Source: Sapria himalayana
Taxonomy: Eukaryota > Streptophyta > Magnoliopsida > Malpighiales > Rafflesiaceae
Direction: 5' to 3'
DNA length: 64,000 nucleotides
NCBI GenBank assembly: GCA_029783825.1
Contig: JAREIK010000755.1
Coordinates: forward strand, 1-64,000
Shown here: positions 1 through 12,028 of the stretch, in pieces
Position numbering within the stretch: position 1 is the first letter of the stretch
How the letters are laid out: each line of letters begins with the position of its first letter
Translations under genes and position numbers: made by a program
Notes under the pieces: model-generated
The model's input: only the letters and a program-made list of their open reading frames with translations
Told to the model about the DNA's origin: nothing
Database searches by the model: none

Positions 1-1725
1 TGTCTATCTGTCTATCTGCATATGAAAATGTCTTCCAAACTATCATTCTATATATCTCCATATCTATCTATCTTACTATATGTCTAAGTTTCTATCTGTC
101 TATCAATCTGTCTGTCTCTCTATTTATTTATTATCTTTTTGTCTTTTTGTCTGCCTATTTATTTTATTGTATATCTATCTATCCTATATTTGACTGTCTA
201 TATATTTGTCTTTTTGTCTATTTATTTATCTACCTATATGCCTATATATGTTTCTATTGGTCTGTTTGAATGTCTATATATATATATATAATATATATAT
301 AATATATATATCTATCTATATGTTCTAACTTTATATCTATCTATTTATCAATCAACAAATCTATTTGTCTATATATTTGTCTATCTATCTATCTATCTAG
401 CTATCTATCTATTTATCTATATATATTTCTTTCTTTCTTTTTGACTATGTATCGATCTATCTTTCTATTTTTCTATCTATTTGTCTAAATATCTATCTAT
501 ATGTGTGTGTGGATATCTATCTATCAATTTGTCAATCTATCTGTCTATCTATTTTTCTATCTGTCTATTTATCTAACTATTTATCTATCTATCTATATAT
601 GTTTATCTATATGTCTATATATCTGTTAATCTATCTACCTATCAATGTATCTATCTAGCTATCTATCTAGCTTTCTATCTATCTGTCTATATATCTGTTT
701 ATTTTATCTATTTCTATTCTCGATATATCAATCTACTATCTATGTATCTATCCGTCTATTTCAATATATCCATCCATCTATTGTCAATCAATCAATCAAT
801 CTATCTATCTATGTCTCTATCTATCTATAATTCTATTTGTTTATCTATCTGTCTATCTATATATCTATCTATCCTCTATCTATCTATTTAACAACTATCT
901 AACTTTCTATTTATCTATCTATGTGTCTGTCTATCAATCTAACTATCTATCTATTTATTTATCTATCTATTTATCTACCTATCTATATTTGTCCATCTAT
1001 GTGTCTTTTGATCTATTTATCTATCTATCTATATGTCTATGTATCTATCTGTGTATCATTCGATCTATTTATCTATCTGTATATCTGTCTATCTATCTAT
1101 CTACCTACCTGCCTACCTATCTATCTCTTTACTATATCTATGTGTCTATTTATCTATTTATCTACCAACCTATTTGTCTATCTAAATGTTTATATATATA
1201 TATATATCTATCTATCTATTTATCTATCTATTTATCTTTCAATCTATGTGTCAATCAATTTTTATTTATCTATTAATTTGTCTATCTATGTATATATAAA
1301 TCTATCTATCAATTTACTTATAATTTGTCTATCAAACAATCTATCTAATAGTCTATTTTTATGTAAATCTCTTTGTCTATCTATCTGCCTATTTATATGT
1401 CTATTTATTTCTCAATCTATATGATTATCTATATATCTTTTTATTTGTCTATATGGCTTTCTATCTATCTGTCTATCTCTCTATTTTTTGTTTGTATGTC
1501 TGTCTATCTATCTGTCTATTTCTCTATCTGTTTCTCTATCTATATGTCTATCTATATATCTATCTATCTATTTGTCTATCTATCTATCTATTTATCTATC
1601 TATTTATCTATCAATCTATATATATTTCCATTTATCTTTCTACCTTTTTTTCAATCAATCTATCTTTCTATCTATCTATTATTCAAACAATTTGTGTATC
1701 TATCAATTTATCAATTTTTCTATCT

Positions 1726-1767
<42 letters not shown>

Positions 1768-3341
1768 ATCTATCTATCTTTCAATCTATCTATCTATCAA
1801 GCTATTTATCTCTATATCTATCAATCTATATATCTTTCTATCTATCTATTTGTTTATCTATTTGTTTATTTATCTATTTATCAGTCTTCTTATATGTCTG
1901 GCGATCTATCTGTCTGTCATTTTACCTATCTATCTATCTATATATTTGACTATCTATCTATGTATCTATCAATATATTTATCTATCAATATATCTGTGTA
2001 TTTCTATATGTCTATATAGGTGTCATTCTCTCTATCTATCATTTTATATATCTAGCTGTATATCTCTCTTTCTATCGACTTATCAATTTATTTGTTTAAC
2101 TTTTTCTCTATATATTTTCCTATCTATCTTATTTATCGATCTTTCTATTTTTCTATCTATATATCTATCTATCTATATATCTGTCTAGATATTAGTTTAT
2201 CTATATGTCTATCTATCTAACTATCTATATATCAATCTATTTGTCTAGCTATCTATTTTCTATCTATGTATTAGTCTATCTATATGTCTATTTATCTTTC
2301 TATTTATTTGTCTATCTATCTGTCTATCTAATTGTCTATCTACTTGTCTAGATATCAGTCTATCAATCTATCTATCAATCTGTCAATAAATCAATCGATC
2401 AATATGACTATCAATCTATCTATTTATTTGTCTATTTATCTATCAATCAATCAATAAATCAATATATCCGTCTATTTATATATATATCAATCAATCTATT
2501 TATCTATATTTCTATCAATTTGTCTTTCAATCTCTCTATAAATCAGTCTATCAATCTATCAATCTATCTGTCGATCAATTTGTCTATCTATCTATCTATC
2601 TATTTATCTATCTAACTACTAACTAACTATCTATCTATCTATCTATCTATCTGTATGTCTGTCTGTCCGTCTATCTATCTATCTATCTATCTAACTTTAT
2701 ATATATATATATATATATATCTATCAATCTATCTATCTTTCTATCTATCAATCTATGTATCAATCTGTCTATTAATTTGTCTATCAATCTATCGATCAAA
2801 TTATATTTCAATCAATCAATCATCTCGCTATCTATCTTTATTTCTAGCTGTCTATTAATCTATCTATCAATATATCTAACAATCTGTTTATGAATCTATC
2901 TATTAATCAATTTAATTAATCTTTCTATTAATCTATATATCAATTTATATATCTATCTATCGAACTTTTTATCTAACTTTCTATCTATCTATCTGATCAA
3001 TCTGTGTCAAACTATATGTCAATCTATGTTTCGATATATCTTTATTTCTATTTATCTATCATCTTTTATGTATATATCTATCTAACATTCTATCTATCTC
3101 TTTATCTATTTTTTTATCTATTTGTCTATCAATCTGCCTATTAATATATTTAGCAATCAATCTATCAATATGTCTATAAATCTATTTATCAATCTATCTA
3201 ACATTTATGAATCAATATGTCTATCATTCTATCTACAAATCTATCTATTTATCTGTCTATCTATATATCTATCTATCTATCCGTCCATCTATCTATCTTT
3301 TTATATATCTATATCTCTATTTGTTTATCTATTTGTCTTTT

Positions 3342-3372
<31 letters not shown>

Positions 3373-3955
3373 TTATCTATCTATCTATCAATCAATTTGT
3401 CTATCTATAAGTCTATCAATCTATCTATCAATGTGTCAATCAAACAATCCATCTATGTGTCTATCTAGTTATTTGTCTATCCATCTATCTATCTACTAGT
3501 TTACCTTCTATCTATCTATCTGATTAACTCTCTCTCTATCTATATGTATATTTATCCATCTATTTATTTATTTATCTATCTATCTATTTATATATTTGTT
3601 TATCTATTTGTCTATCTGTCTATCTATTTATAAATCAATTTGTATATCTATCTATCTATGTATTTGTCTATCTATGTAATAATCTATTTATCTATTTAAC
3701 TCTCTATTTATCTAACTATCAAACTCTCTATCTATATGTGTATATATCTATTTATCTATCAATTTGTGTAACTATATATATATATCTTTCTATCAATATT
3801 TTTATCAATCTTTCTAGTGATCAAAATGTTATCTATCTACCAATCTATTAATCAATGAATTTATCTATCTATATATTTATTTTTTATCTATTTATCTATC
3901 TATCTGTCTAACAATCTATATCTATCTATCTTTTTGTCTATCTTTCTAGATATTT
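1..3955 (+). repeat. Degenerate (TCTA)n satellite, higher-order copy 1
   Basis: This is a continuous field of TCTA-derived words (TCTA, TCTG, TCAA, TTTA, TGTC) on the + strand, without a gene. It is one copy of a unit of about 3.96-3.99 kb. Distinctive islands recur in order in the next copy: TATGAAAATG at 21 and 3,977, TCTGTTTGAA at 261 and 4,231, ATGTGTGTGT at 501 and 4,491, GATTATCTATA at about 1,423 and 5,403, and CTAGTTTA at about 3,495 and 12,830. The start is set by the window edge. Local (TA)n tracts lie near 275-305, 1,195-1,210, 1,728-1,764 and 2,697-2,720. Reading frames here translate to Ser/Ile/Tyr/Leu repeats and are not genes. Confidence 0.9.
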
Positions 3956-4897
3956 GTATATCTATATGCCTATGCCTATGAAAATGTTTACAAAATTATC
4001 ATTCTATATGTCTCCATATTTATCTATCTTACTATATGTATATTTAACTTCTATCTGTCTATAAATCAGTCTTTCTCTGTTTATCTATTATCTTTATATC
4101 TATATGTCTTTTTGTCTACCTATTTATTTTATTGTCTATCTATCTATCTGGCAGTATATTTTTCAGTCTATATATTTGTCTTTTTGTTTATTAGTCAATC
4201 TGTCTATATGCCTATATATATGTCTATTGGTCTGTTTGAATGTGCATGTGTATATATATATATATATATACTTCTTTCTATCGGTCTATCTATATGATCT
4301 AACTTTATATTTATTTATTTATCAATCAACCAATCGATCTATCTATATATTTTTTGATCTTTCTATCTATCTATCTAGCTATATAAATATCTATCAACCT
4401 ATCTTTCAATTTATCTATCTTTCTTTATTTCTTTCTTTTTAACTATGTACAGATCTATCTTCCTATTTGTCTATCTAAATGTCTATCTTTATGTGTGTGT
4501 AGATATCTATCTATCGGTTTGTCTATCTATCTGTTTATTTATTTTTCTATCTATCTATGTATCTTTTTAATTATCAATCAATCTATCTATCTTTATATAT
4601 GTATATCAATATGTCTATATATCTGTCAATCTATCTACCTATCTATGTATCTATCAAGCTGTCTATCTAGCTTTCTATCTATCTGTCTGTCAATCTATTT
4701 TTTTTATCTCTATCTATTTGCTTATCTATCTTTCTACTATCTATATATCTATCTGCATTTCAATATGTCCATCAATCTATTGATCAATCTATCTATTTAT
4801 GTTTGTGTCAATCTATCTATAATTCTATTTGTTTATCTATTTATCTATATATCCATTTATCTATCTGTTTAACTATATATCTATCTATCTATCTAAC

Positions 4898-4963
<66 letters not shown>

Positions 4964-5089
4964 TTTTGAACTATTTATCTATCTATCAATAAGTCTATCT
5001 ATCTATCTATGTATCAATCATGTTTATCTATATATCTATCTAATTATCTGTTTGTCTGTCTATCTACCTACGTACATATCTATCTACTT

Positions 5090-5123
<34 letters not shown>

Positions 5124-5413
5124 ATGTGTCTATTTATCTGTCTATCTACCAATCTATTTGTCTATCTAATTATCTATCTATTTGTATATAAATCAATCAA
5201 TATATCAATCTATCTTTCAATTTATTTGTCAATCTATTCTTTATCTGTCTATAAATCTATCTATTTATGTATCTATAAATCTATCTATCAATTTAACTAT
5301 CAATTTGTCTATTAAACAATCTATCTAACTATCTATCTTTATGTATATATATTTGTCTATCTATCTGCCAATCTATATGTCTATTTATTTATCAATCTAT
5401 TTGATTATCTATA
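3956..5413 (+). repeat. (TCTA)n satellite, higher-order copy 2, left part
   Basis: This is the first third of the second higher-order copy. It runs in register with 1-1,433 until the CACTA element interrupts it at 5,414. The satellite resumes at 10,767 with sequence matching copy 1 from about 1,434, so the transposon entered a pre-existing copy. No gene is present. Confidence 0.88.
4898..4962. repeat. Compound (TA)n(GT)n microsatellite
   Basis: A pure (TA)n run of about 23 bp passes directly into about 20 copies of GT. Copy 1 has no matching long GT run at its equivalent place, so the tract expanded after the higher-order duplication. Confidence 0.92.
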
Positions 5414-5426
5414 CACTACAACAAAA
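5414..5426 (+). repeat. Left terminal inverted repeat of the CACTA element
   Basis: CACTACAACAAAA matches 10,754-10,766 in reverse complement over all 13 bases. A second shared block, AATGATGCTT, follows about 15-20 bp further in at each end. Confidence 0.93.
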
Positions 5427-5536
5427 ACTATAATCAATGATGCTTAAAATAGCGTCATTATTTATATATATATATATATATATATAATGTTGCTTATCGA
5501 TAGCGTCATCCGGTAGCGCGGCATAAAAAGTCTATA

Positions 5537-5673
5537 CATATAATGTCGTTTTTTTGTAGTGTCGTTGAATCATACCTCGACGCTAAAATAAAGTGTCATT
5601 TTTATTAACAATGATGCTTTATTTTAGCGTCGAGGTATGATTCAATGACTCTACAAAAAAACGTCATTATATG
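5537..5673. repeat. Long hairpin-forming inverted repeat in the CACTA left end
   Basis: Two arms of about 62 bases (5,537-5,599 and about 5,612-5,673) are reverse complements with only about five mismatches, around a loop of about 12 bases. The arms contain the element's own words (AGCGTCGAGGTATGATTCA and AATGATGCTTTATTTTAGCG). A transcript would fold into a strong hairpin. It probably arose from an inverted duplication of subterminal sequence. Confidence 0.9.
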
Positions 5674-6359
5674 TTGTAGCTATCGTAAATTTTTTTAATA
5701 CTATGATACTTAGTAAAAGCATCAAGGAAGATTATGAATAAAATAAATTTAAATTTAATAATTATTGTAAATATATTTTCACCTGTTATTGTAATAATAC
5801 ATGCATATAAAAACAACATTCTTTACAATCCATAACAAGAATACAGTTTTCAAGTACAATGGGTAACTCGGACTTCTTACAAATCAAAAAAAAAATATAA
5901 CACAATTTCAACATTCATTTCTTAAATTCAATACAAAATTTTTGATATATGCAATCCAATTGTGCCTTATCTCCATAAAACTGGTTCCTGCTACCCTGAC
6001 AAAGTTGAGAGTTAATTTCCAAATAAGGTAACCTGCATACAAAAAGATGAACAATAAATACTTACACTTGCAGAAAAAAATATATTATAGAGCATTGGAA
6101 AAAAAACAGGAATGATAACAACATATCATAAAAATAATTTATATAACAATTTACATTTACGATTAAACAAATTTAACAACAACAAAAACAGAGTTAGTAG
6201 TAATGGATAAATATAAAGCATGAGATTTATCAATTATGGCATAAAATTTTTGATGAGGTATGTTTTTTAAAGTGAAGATTTCTTTGAGCCATGCATTAAG
6301 AAAAATTTTTTTTTTTACCAATAAATGCTTCATTCTATAATAAGAAGGGAAAAACTTAC
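5674..6359. other. CACTA interior, AT-rich, no clear gene
   Basis: AT-rich sequence lies downstream (in minus-strand terms) of the Ulp1-like exons. A minus-strand stretch at about 5,950-6,040 follows a TTTGTATGCAG acceptor and could be a further exon, but its translation is not convincing. The minus-strand frame at 6,163-6,411 overlaps the recognised exon in another frame and is not called. Confidence 0.5.
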
Positions 6360-6985
6360 ATATTAACAATGTCTTTAAGATCATCTGAAGGTTGATGATG
6401 CAAGGAATCAAGGTAATAGGTGATCAAAGTCATTATGTCAAGTACCACCAATACCCAATGACAACTACAAAATTAACATTAGTGTAACAACATAACATTT
6501 ATAATTTGACAAATATGCATACTTATAATCTTACTTATATTAAATAACTTACCCTGGGTTATATGGAATAAAAACAAAATCTGCATTATTTGCATTCATC
6601 AACCGATTAGCTATAACACTCGACCTATTTTTCTTGCTTGCTTCTCCCAATCCAGCTTTGGAAACCAAGGTTGGATTTACAAAAATAAATCTCTCTGCCT
6701 CTTTAGCATCAACCATCTTTGTATGCAAGTGCCTGATTTATTTTCACACAATATTTAAAAGTTTTAATATTTTAATTTAACTTATTTTAAATACAATTCT
6801 CATTATGAAAAATTAAAGCATAAATAAGATAGTTAAAATATATGAAAAACATATTAAATGTTTCTCTTACCATATATAGAACATAAGGCAATTAGATGAT
6901 ACCTCTGTTGATGATATTATGATATCCATATCTTCTTTCATGAGGAAGGTCTTAAATGACTATCCAAAAACCTCATCTATGAAAA
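6360..6985 (-). pseudogene. Ulp1-like (C48 family) cysteine protease gene fragment
   Basis: Three minus-strand exons join in phase. Exon a (about 6,985-6,871) ends at a GTAAGA donor. Exon b (6,732-6,553) lies between a TCAG acceptor and a GTAAGT donor. Exon c (6,464-6,360) follows a TTTGTAG acceptor and ends at GTAAGT. Exon b gives FIFVNPTLVSKAGLGEAS and ends in FVFIPYNPG. Exon c gives CHWVLVVLD, then YYLDSLHHQPSDDLKDIVN. The HW of CHWVL and the D of YYLDSL fit the catalytic His and Asp of Ulp1/SENP-type C48 proteases, which normally cut SUMO-like proteins. The segment holding the catalytic Cys was not found, and exon a has an in-frame TAG. This is therefore a partial, probably dead copy. Plant CACTA and Mutator elements are known to carry Ulp1-like domains, so this may be element cargo rather than a fresh capture. 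Confidence 0.78.
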
Positions 6986-6999
6986 TTATGGGATAAACA

Positions 7000-8450
7000 A
7001 CAATTTGACAGTCACCATCTTATTGTGATACTTAGAAAAAAATTAACACTCAAGAATATTCAATGAATCAAAAATCATTTATAAATATTAGAGTAATCAA
7101 GAAAAAATATTTAGCCACCCAAAATATTATCATGTTCCATTATGGAATAGATTCACATTTTGGAATATTATCAATCAATTAGTTAATTTGTGGTTATACC
7201 TTTAGGTGCTAATGAGACGAGACAACTCTCAAGCTACTCGGACTCAACTCAATTAAAATTTGATCAAAACCAACTCGTGTAAGATCAATCCGAGTTCGAG
7301 CATGACTAAAAATGTTAACTAGTTTAATCGACAAACTAGTAACTCGACTCAAATAGATTACAACTCAAAAATTTTTGTATATAAAATTAAAAATTTTTTT
7401 ATATTTCTATTTTAGGAGATGAAATATATAATATATCTCTATTTTTTTATTCTTAAAAATCATACATTTTTAGTATTTATGTAGCTATAAAAATATTTAA
7501 TTTTCTCTAAAGAAAAGATATAATAAAATAGGATATTATTCTATAAATTATATTAATAATTTAATATTATAATGAATATATAAAAACTATTATTATAATT
7601 TATATCCAAATTATAAATTAGTCATTATACATTTTTATATAAATCTTAAATAGTTTTCAGCTTACTTTCTATTTTATCTAAGCTTAGTGTTCTAACCTTA
7701 ACAACTAATTTTAGGAGAATTGTATAATTTTTTTACCAAACCAAACAAAATCCAATGTTGGATTCCACCCACTTAAAACATTCAATGGAATGGTTGCATA
7801 GTTGTTGCATTAAAGAAAGCATGGTTCAAGGTGGGTCATGTGTCAGAAGGTAAATCACATGCCCACCCTTATCACACCCAACCCATGACATTTTTTGTAG
7901 CTATCATGTATGCTCAAATCACAGTCTCACAAGCACCACCCCAAGACCCAACATGACCCATGTCAAGCATAAGACTCGAACCAAATTTAGTCTAGATGAC
8001 TTGTAAGTTGGATCAAGTTATGCTACAGATACACAACGAGCAAGGGCCACTCCATCATCCCTCCATTATCAACATCTAACACTATAATTTAATCATCAAA
8101 GCATACATTTTTCCTTGAAACTAACTATTCTAGTAGGTTTTTAGATGTGTTTAAACCATCACTAATGTATAAAAATTTGTCATCACATCTACACTGAGGT
8201 TGGTAAGAGAGATTGGGTAAAGGGTTAAAAAAAAACTATTCTAGCAGTTTTTACTTCATCATAACAGTAATTTTCCATGAACAAACAAGGTATTGTCAAA
8301 TAAAATGCTAAGCTAGGAAAGATGAGACAATGTTAAGGAAAATGGTACTTGGAATGATGAAGCTTTCAGAAACAGTAAATCAGAAGGTATCCACTAAGTG
8401 AAGCTACTAAACTTAATAAACAACATTGCAGAGTCTACACAAAATACACA
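7000..8450. other. CACTA interior without recognisable gene
   Basis: This is mixed AT-rich DNA. At about 7,200-7,380 there are repeated ACTCGACTCAA / ACTCGG words of the kind seen in small nested plant DNA elements; no ends could be fixed. The minus-strand downstream region of the RBM7-like gene may extend into 8,400-8,560. No coding region was recognised. Confidence 0.5.
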
Positions 8451-8563
8451 AATAAATAAAGTTTCACAGCACACTCCAAACAGGCTACATACCAGGCTTC
8501 TTATACACAGAGACAAACATCTACTTGATGCATTTGAAGCTTAAAAATAAAAACTTTTAAAGA

Positions 8564-9377
8564 TTACCAATAGGATGGGTATGGTATACTGCTACTCCTA
8601 TCATAGCTTCCGGACCTTAACTGGCCGCCAGACCCAAGTGGCGACCCAGAAAGTCTCTGATCCAAATCATAAGAAATGCCAGAGAAAGGTGACCCATATG
8701 CATTGGGGTGGTTCATGCTATTAGGAAAGGCTGGCACTGAATAAAATCAAAAAGTATGCAGCACAAGAGACACTGAAGAAAATAGACCCAGAAAGGAATC
8801 ACAACTCATGAAAGTTCTAGAAATATAGTACCTTCTGAATAACAATGATGAGAAGAATAGGACGATCCCCTACATGACTCAAACAATCGCTTGGATTGAA
8901 GTGAGTTTTCACTTCCACTCAGCAGCAAAGGAGAATGCATTGGTATTCCAGATGAATTTGAGGAAGAAACAATCACATTACAGACGTTCTGTAGTTTATA
9001 TTGCCTAGAAATCTGCACTAAGAAAAGTTTTGCTAGTTTAATTCATAACAAGCAAAATCATGTCCAATGGGTAGTAGGAGAAATTGCAGGAAGTACAACA
9101 ACTGGATCCAGCAGAAGAGATAAATTCACATACAGTCAAATCCTTGTAGAAAATAATGGACACACCATAAACTTTAGTGTACGATCATAGATAACCACTA
9201 GACCAGAGAAAAGCTTGACAGCATAGTCTGCAATCTCATGAGTTTCATATTCTGCAAAAGCATATCCTTTGAATTTGTCACTCTCCTTATCCCGAGCAAA
9301 GTGCAACTTCAGAACTCTCCTAACTTGAATTAAAATATCATACAAAACCCTATCGCTCACTCTCTCATCCAAATTCC
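8564..9377 (-). pseudogene. RBM7-like RRM protein gene fragment (exons 2-4) inside the CACTA element
   Basis: Three minus-strand exons have consensus splice sites and compatible phases: 9,377-9,166, 9,012-8,832 and 8,736-8,564, ending in TAA. The first gives NLDERVSDRVLYDILIQV, then RNP1 KGYAFAEY, then EIADYAVKLFSGL and RTLKF: most of an RNA-recognition motif. The second begins ISRQYKLQNV and is Ser-rich. The third gives PAFPNSMNHPNAYGSPFSG and ends SSSIPYPSYW. This pattern fits plant RBM7-type proteins, RNA-binding partners in the nuclear exosome targeting complex. The exon carrying RNP2 and the start codon is not certain. A candidate with ISWTIFVAS and a CTGTAAGT donor lies at about 9,923-9,985 in the right phase but lacks a nearby ATG. 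No stop interrupts the three exons. Several family-typical residues differ (VRRVLKLHFARDKES). I infer a captured copy, not the host gene. Confidence 0.82.
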
Positions 9378-9379
9378 CT

Positions 9380-10480
9380 GAAAAAATTATGACAATATAT
9401 AATATAAAGATGTTACGTGATTATTTAGAGAATCAAGATATTGGATGCTTAGAGAAACAAGATAATTATGGAAGAAGAATTTTGTCGAGCAGTTGGTGAG
9501 CAGAAAATATGGAGCTTTCTCTTTTCTGTCTGTTACATTCATGACCCAATCAGCCTTCAAATAGGCATTAAAGATAAATTGAAAAATACTCCACTATGTG
9601 GGAGAACACCCCCACTGACTTTACAAAATAAACTACCACAACTTAAGAGAAAAATAAGGAAAAGACTATGTATAAGTCAACAACTAAAATGGGTAAAAAG
9701 TGGGTAGTTAATGGTGTTTTGTTTGAAGTGGTACTGACAAGAACGTAACCAAAACAATGTTGAGATGTGGTAGTTGTTCATGTAATGGCCTAAGTACGCT
9801 GATGACTACTGATTGCCAATAGGTTAACCTCGTCAATTCTAGTATTTCAATGTGTTGTTTTTTGATAAAAATTAAATGTACGGGAGAGCAGATACAATTA
9901 GAAACTTAATGTGGAAACTTACAGGATGCTACAAATATGGTCCATGATATTGGAGACCCTAGCTTGAAGCCGAGCTGTTGGAAATGACCGAACGTGATGA
10001 AGAAGACGCGCAAGTCTTTCAAGCGATCAATTCTTCATTATATTAAATTAAGTTAAAAATAATATTAAATTAATCACATAATTATATTAAATCACCTTAT
10101 ATTTACATTATATTTTTATTTCTCTTAGGGATAAATTAAATATTAACAAATTAATTTTAAAATTAAATAGTATTACTTATTTTATAAATAAAAACTCAAT
10201 TTTCAATGTAAAAATATTTAGATATTTTTAAATTTTATCATATGTTTCTGTTTATTTTTAATAAATAATTTTCAACTAAAATTTGATAATTTTTTTTATT
10301 ATTATAGAGTAAAAATAAAAATATTATTAAATATTAAAAAAAATAAATAAGAAATTAGTTACAAGTCAATAAATTCAAAATTAAAATTTTCACATCCACG
10401 ATACTAATAAAAGTGATAAGATTTTTAATTTTCAGCCCCTTATTCCTTGGAAATTTTTAAGGAGGTAAAAATTTTCCTAA
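9380..10480. other. CACTA interior: intron-like and AT-rich DNA
   Basis: About 9,380-9,920 would be the first intron of the captured RBM7-like gene. The + strand frame at 9,468-9,707 has no family resemblance and is taken as chance. From about 10,020 to 10,440 the DNA is AT-rich and featureless. Confidence 0.5.
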
Positions 10481-10484
10481 CCTA

Positions 10485-10766
10485 TTAGTCTTAACAATGA
10501 CACATCTAGTAAGTGTCATTAAATGTCTACTTACAAATATAATAATGACATTTTATTAAAGCATCAAAATATAAAGCATCATTAATTTTACGTTTTGTTG
10601 TAGTAACAATGACACTTCTAGTAAGTGTCATAAAAACTTAATACATTTTCCAAATAATGACGCTTTTAGAAAAGTGTCATTAAATGTCTAATTACAAATA
10701 GTATAATGATATTTTCTGAAAGCGTCAAGATATAAAGCATCATTAATTTGCTGTTTTGTTGTAGTG
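10485..10766. repeat. Duplicated right terminus of the CACTA element
   Basis: Two similar segments lie in tandem. The first (about 10,494-10,605) ends GTTTTGTTGTAGTA; the second (about 10,606-10,766) ends at the true tip GTTTTGTTGTAGTG. Both contain AATGACAC, AAGTGTCATTAAATGTCTA, TTACAAATA and AAAGCATC/AAAGCGTC, then ATAAAGCATCATTAATTT. The inner copy is thus an internal terminal repeat with its last base changed. Confidence 0.88.
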
Positions 10767-11986
10767 ATATATCTATTTATCTGTCTACATGTCTCTCTAT
10801 CTATATGTCTATCTCTCTGTTTGTTTGTTTGTATGTCTATCTATCTATTGGTCTATTTCTCTATATGTCTCTCTATCTCTATGTCTATCTATATATCTGT
10901 ATATCTATTTGTCTGTTTGTTTATCTGTCTATCTATCTATCTATATATCTATCTATCTATATATCCATTTATCTATTTGTTAATCTATCAATCTATATAT
11001 CTATCCATCTTTGTATCTATTGATTTATCAATTTTTTATCTCTTTATCTATCTATCTATCTGTATATCTATCTTCCAATCAATCAATCAATCAATCTAGC
11101 TATCAATCTCTATATCTATATATCAATATACCTTTCTATCTATCTATTCGTCTATCTATTTGTATATTTATTTGTCTATCAGTCTTCCGATATGTCTGTC
11201 AAGCTATATATCTATCATTTTGCCTATTTATGTAATTGTCTATCTATTTGTTTATCTATCTATGTATCTACCAATATATCTATCTATATATATACCTTTC
11301 TATTTGTATTTTTATAAGTCTATATATTTGTCTGTCATTCTTTCTAGTTGTCATTCTTTCTATCTATCAATCTATCTGTTTAACTTTCTCTCTATCTATC
11401 TGCCTATCTATCTTTTCTGTCTATCTTTTTATCTATCTATCTATATATTTATCTAGATATCAATTTATATATATGTCTATCTATCTAACTATATTTATAT
11501 CAATCTATTTGTTTATCTATCTATTTTTCTATCTATGTATCAATCTATCTATATGTCTATCTATCTCTCTATATTTTTTTCTATCTATCATTCTATCTAA
11601 TTGTCTATCCACCTGTCTATATATCACTCTATCAATCTATCCATCAATCTATCTATCAATCTATCGATCGATATGACTATCAATCTATCTATTTATTTAT
11701 GTATTTATCAATCAATCAATCAACCTAGCTGTCTATCTATCTCTATATCAATCACTCAATCTATCTATCTATATTTCTATTAATTATCTTTCAATCTCTC
11801 TATAAAGTAGTCTATCAATCTATATATCAATATGTCGATCAAAAATTCTTTCTATCTATTTATCTGTTTATCTGTCTATCTATCTAACTAATTATCGATC
11901 TATCTATATTTATGTCTATCTCTTTATCTATCGTACAATCTCTCTTTAAATCTATCTGTCTATCTATCTATCTATCTATCATCTAT

Positions 11987-12028
<42 letters not shown>

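Larger units (their letters stand above)
5414..10766. mobile_element. CACTA (En/Spm) transposon, non-autonomous, gene-carrying
   Basis: The left end reads CACTACAACAAAA and the right end reads TTTTGTTGTAGTG, its exact reverse complement. Both ends are flanked by ATA (5,411-5,413 and 10,767-10,769), the 3-bp target duplication typical of CACTA elements. Both subterminal regions carry AATGATGCTT / AAGTGTCATT words in both orientations. Length is 5,353 bp. No TNP2/TNPD-type transposase was recognised. The interior holds minus-strand pieces of a Ulp1-like protease gene and an RBM7-like gene. The element is therefore best read as non-autonomous, comparable to described Pack-CACTA elements, and presumably moved by a transposase encoded elsewhere. 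Boundary confidence is very high; the claim of no transposase rests on reading by eye. Confidence 0.94.

Noticed and set aside
4920..4962. (GT)n and other long dinucleotide runs considered as regulatory Z-DNA elements
   Set aside because: No gene lies near; they are ordinary microsatellite expansions.
645..5315. Many + strand frames of 60-270 codons rich in Ile, Tyr, Leu and Ser
   Set aside because: They are direct translations of the TCTA satellite, overlap in several frames, lack domains and have no promoter or start context. The same holds for 10,748-12,779 and for the minus-strand frames of all GATA blocks.
9468..9707. + strand 79-codon frame in the CACTA interior
   Set aside because: It lies antisense in the presumed first intron of the captured RBM7-like gene and resembles nothing I know.
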